Positions 61,294-64,000 of a DNA stretch of 64,000 nt are shown in pieces; within the stretch, counting starts at the first letter, position 1, and each line of letters opens with the position of its first letter. The stretch is from positions 2,371,501 to 2,435,500 of the forward strand of contig NZ_OY771647.1 of the NCBI RefSeq assembly GCF_963674925.1. The letters are read 5' to 3'. The notes beneath the pieces are model-generated. The model was not told where the DNA came from and ran no database searches. It saw nothing but the letters and a program-made list of their open reading frames with translations. The DNA is from an uncultured Draconibacterium sp. Its GTDB lineage: Bacteria > Bacteroidota > Bacteroidia > Bacteroidales > Prolixibacteraceae. Made by a program: the position numbers and the translations under genes.

Positions 61294-63732
61294 ATGAGCT
61301 TCAAAATCAGTTTGATACTACTTCTCCTTTTGGGACTTGGCTGCCAAAGGAATGAACAAATAACCCGAAGTGAATTAATTTTTGATGAAAACTGGAAATT
61401 TCATCGGGGTGATGTGGAGGGTGCAGAGCTGGTTAATTTTAGTGATCAGGGATGGCGCATTGTTGATTTGCCTCACGACTGGAGTATTGAGCCACTTCCC
61501 GGACAAGATTCAGAAAATGTTATCGGGCCGTTTTCAAAAGAAAGTATCGGAAAAACAGCAACAGGCTATACGATTGGCGGAACAGGGTGGTACCGCAAGA
61601 CCTTCACACTTGATTCTTCAAATAAATATTCAAAAATGCTCATCAATTTCGATGGGGTGTATATGAATGCCGATGTATGGATTAATGGTGAGTTTTTGGG
61701 AAATCATCCTTATGGTTATACCGCTTTTCAGTTTGATATAACTAAATTCCTAAATCCTGCAGGAGAAGAAAATGTATTGGCGGTTAAAGTCAAAAACGAA
61801 GGTGAAAATTCGCGATGGTATAGTGGTTCAGGTATTTGCCGGCATGTTTCGCTTATCCGGAAACAAGCAATTCACTTGAAACATAACGGAGTTTTTATTA
61901 CCACCGAATCGGTTTCTGATAAGGGAAGCAGAGTGAAGATTGCGAGTGATATAGAACTTGCAGATGCTACCCCGGATGAGGTTTCGCTTTCGGTAAAAGT
62001 TACTGATCCGCTTGGTAATATCGCTGCTGATACGGAGGTTGATCTTAATGTGTTACCCCAAAGTAAGGACGGTTATTACTTTTCGCTTTCGCTACCTTCG
62101 AAATACCTTTGGTCAATTGAACAGCCCAATCTGCATACCGCCGAAATTACGGTACTGAGAAACGGAAAAGCGGTGGATCGCTTAACCGAAACTTTTGGCA
62201 TTCGTACAATAAATTTCGATGCCCAAACCGGATTTACCCTTAACGGAAAAACAGTGCTGATAAAAGGTGGCAATATGCACCACGACAATGGTTTTTTGGG
62301 TGCTGCAACTATCGATCGTGCCGAAGAACGCCGGGTTGAACTTATGAAAGCCAATGGTTTTAATGCCATCAGAACTGCGCATAATCCGCCATCGAAACCT
62401 TTCCTGGATGCCTGCGACCGATTAGGGATGCTTGTGATGGACGAGGCTTTTGATCAATGGGTACGACCTAAAAACCCGCAGGATTATAACCTGTACTTTA
62501 AAGATTGGTGGCAAAAAGATTTGACCTCGATGATTTTGCGTGATCGAAATCATCCGTCGGTTATTTTTTGGAGCATCGGAAACGAAATTAACGAGCGGGC
62601 CGATTCGCTGGGTTATGCCATTCGTAAACAATTGGTATCCTTCGTGCATGAGCTGGACTCAACCCGTCCTGTTACTGAAGGTATTTGTTCGTTTTGGGAT
62701 CATTGGGGGCAGGAGTGGAAAACCACAGCTCCGGCTTTTGCAGAACTGGATGTTGGCGGTTACAATTATTTGAATAATCAGTATGAAAAGGATCACGAAG
62801 AGTATCCAGAGCGGATAATGGCAGGAACTGAGTCATATGCAATGGAGGCCTATAATTTCTGGAAACAGGTAGAGAAATTGCCTTATGTAATTGGCGATTT
62901 TGTTTGGACGGCTATGGACTATCTTGGCGAAACTGGCCTCGGAAGAGCAAGTCTTGAAAGTGGTCCGCGGGTGGGTCTTGAACCATGGCCCTATTTTAAT
63001 GCCTTTTGTGGCGACATTGATTTGTGTGGATTCAAAAAGCCTCAATCGTATTTTCGTGATGTTGTTTGGGATATAAGCCCAATAGAAATGATGGTGCACA
63101 CACCAATACCTGAAGGTAAAAAAGAAACCGTGAGTTACTGGGGCTGGCCCGATGAATTACCAAGCTGGAACTGGGAGAATTATGAGGATATAAGCATGGA
63201 TGTTCGGGTATTTACAAAAGCTCCGCTTGTTCGGCTTGAGCTGAATGGCAAAGTGATTGGCAAAAAGGAAGCGGGTGAAAAAAACGGATTGATTGCACAT
63301 TTTAAAGTTCCTTACAAGGCAGGTAAGCTAAAGGCCGTTGCAATTAAAGATGGGGAAGAAGTTGCTGCCAAAGTTCTGAAAACCACTGGAGTTCCTTCAA
63401 AGGTTAGACTTACGGCTGACCGCACCAAAATAAAAGCCAATCGAAATGATTTGTCGTATGTAAAAGTAGAAATTACCGATGCAGACGGAAATTTGATTCC
63501 CAATGCCGTAATTCCGCTCACTTTTTTTGTTGAAGGGGTAGGCGAAATTGCGGGTTCGGGAAGTGCCAGTCCAACCGATATGGAAAGTTTTAACAGCCGG
63601 AATTGTAAAACCTTTCAGGGGAAAGCGTTGGTAATATTAAGGCCACTGATGGAAAAGAAAATAGGAGATGTTACATTAAGTGCTCAGGCTCCGGGATTGG
63701 AAAGTGATAGCATTGTTGTAAGTATTCAATGA
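61294..63732 (+). CDS. GH2 lipoprotein (beta-galactosidase-like)
   Basis: 812 residues from ATG 61294; an upstream ATG at 61270 overlaps the GH43 stop and precedes the signal. Lipobox GLGC (Cys17). GH2 layout: sugar-binding jelly roll (about 30-190, TIGGTGWYRKTFTLD), immunoglobulin domain, TIM barrel with acid/base Glu431 in FWSIGNEINER and nucleophile Glu513 in MAGTESYAMEAY, then DUF4982-like and further beta domains (KGKKETVSYWGWP region onward). NMHHDNGFLGAATIDRAEER is typical of Bacteroidota GH2 beta-galactosidases and relatives. In a xylan locus it may remove galactose, glucuronic acid or arabinopyranose side groups. Specificity is not readable. Confidence 0.9.
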   Translation: MSFKISLILLLLLGLGCQRNEQITRSELIFDENWKFHRGDVEGAELVNFSDQGWRIVDLPHDWSIEPLPGQDSENVIGPFSKESIGKTATGYTIGGTGWYRKTFTLDSSNKYSKMLINFDGVYMNADVWINGEFLGNHPYGYTAFQFDITKFLNPAGEENVLAVKVKNEGENSRWYSGSGICRHVSLIRKQAIHLKHNGVFITTESVSDKGSRVKIASDIELADATPDEVSLSVKVTDPLGNIAADTEVDLNVLPQSKDGYYFSLSLPSKYLWSIEQPNLHTAEITVLRNGKAVDRLTETFGIRTINFDAQTGFTLNGKTVLIKGGNMHHDNGFLGAATIDRAEERRVELMKANGFNAIRTAHNPPSKPFLDACDRLGMLVMDEAFDQWVRPKNPQDYNLYFKDWWQKDLTSMILRDRNHPSVIFWSIGNEINERADSLGYAIRKQLVSFVHELDSTRPVTEGICSFWDHWGQEWKTTAPAFAELDVGGYNYLNNQYEKDHEEYPERIMAGTESYAMEAYNFWKQVEKLPYVIGDFVWTAMDYLGETGLGRASLESGPRVGLEPWPYFNAFCGDIDLCGFKKPQSYFRDVVWDISPIEMMVHTPIPEGKKETVSYWGWPDELPSWNWENYEDISMDVRVFTKAPLVRLELNGKVIGKKEAGEKNGLIAHFKVPYKAGKLKAVAIKDGEEVAAKVLKTTGVPSKVRLTADRTKIKANRNDLSYVKVEITDADGNLIPNAVIPLTFFVEGVGEIAGSGSASPTDMESFNSRNCKTFQGKALVILRPLMEKKIGDVTLSAQAPGLESDSIVVSIQ

Positions 63733-63813
63733 TTAATAGTGAGACGCAGAATTAGTTTTGGTTCTGGAAAAAATGAAGATAAACTTACAATTAGACCAAT
63801 AAAATGTATTAGT

Positions 63814-64000
63814 ATGAATAAACTGATTTACCTGATTCTGATGGCTTCTTTTGTACTTGGTACAAGCAAGTATTCAAAGGCCCAATCCAAACTATATTCC
63901 AACGAATTTCCTTTAAGTGACGTTAAACTGCTGGATGGCCCCTTTAAAAAAGCACGCGATCTGAATATTGAAGTTTTGTTGCAATACGATGCAGATCGTT
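63814..64000 (+). CDS. GH127-like beta-L-arabinofuranosidase, N-terminal fragment (cut by window end)
   Basis: ATG at 63814, open to the window edge; about 62 residues are visible. A signal peptide (MNKLIYLILMASFVLGTS, cleavage near KAQ) is followed by FPLSDVKLLDGPFKKARDLN and EVLLQYDADR, the N-terminal signature of GH127 and its close relatives (former DUF1680). These enzymes release beta-L-arabinofuranose. It lies 81 nt after GH2 and belongs to the same run. The catalytic Cys and Glu lie outside the window, so family membership rests on the N-terminus alone. Confidence 0.75.
   Translation, partial: MNKLIYLILMASFVLGTSKYSKAQSKLYSNEFPLSDVKLLDGPFKKARDLNIEVLLQYDADR

Overview
The window is chromosomal DNA from a Bacteroidota bacterium, most likely a free-living polysaccharide degrader of the Marinilabiliales/Prolixibacteraceae type. 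This rests on two SusC/SusD pairs, Bacteroidota-type -7 promoter motifs (TAnnTTTG), weak Shine-Dalgarno sequences, type IX secretion (T9SS) C-terminal tails, Tat-exported Gfo/Idh/MocA proteins and a V-type ATPase operon containing the DUF2764 gene. The genus-level placement is inference. I saw no tRNA, rRNA, IS element, CRISPR array or phage gene.

Region 1 (1-12.2 kb) is housekeeping and energetics. It starts with the 3' end of an OmpA-type peptidoglycan-binding protein. A leftward NarL/LuxR response regulator and its sensor kinase follow. Next is a tightly packed leftward V-type ATPase operon in the order A, B, E, DUF2764, D, I, K, and then two universal-stress-type genes. The K subunit carries residues that match the sodium site of enterococcal NtpK.

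Region 2 (12.2-23.5 kb) is a carbohydrate locus with no recognisable glycoside hydrolase. About 1.3 kb of mostly non-coding DNA leads into SusC, SusD, a strong terminator, and then two Tat-signal Gfo/Idh/MocA oxidoreductases, a Tat-signal ThuA-like protein and an MFS sugar transporter. I read it as a candidate oxidative (keto-sugar) glycan or glycoside utilisation locus. A minus-strand terminator in the SusC leader suggests an antisense RNA.

Region 3 (23.8-28.3 kb, leftward) holds a secreted GH9 enzyme and a secreted, unassigned TIM-barrel-like protein, with a good promoter in front of the GH9 gene.

Region 4 (28.3-64 kb) is a large xylan-type polysaccharide utilisation locus. SusC/SusD come first. 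A convergent intergenic region follows that carries six 42-bp tandem repeat units. Next is a leftward pair: a TolB-like lipoprotein with one CxxCH motif and a DUF6057 membrane protein. A rightward enzyme train follows: CE1-type esterase, GH43, GH97, GH3 with PA14, GH10 with an inserted malectin-like domain, a truncated GH43 remnant, a giant GH98, GH43-CBM6, GH5, GH31, DUF3237, a second GH43-CBM6, GH2, and the start of a GH127 gene cut by the window edge. Together these would cut a branched (glucurono)arabinoxylan backbone at the surface (GH10, GH98, GH5), strip arabinose, acyl, xylose and galactose-type side groups (GH43, CE1, GH31, GH97, GH2, GH127), and release xylose (GH3, GH43). No hybrid two-component, SusR or ECF sigma/anti-sigma regulator for these loci lies in the window.
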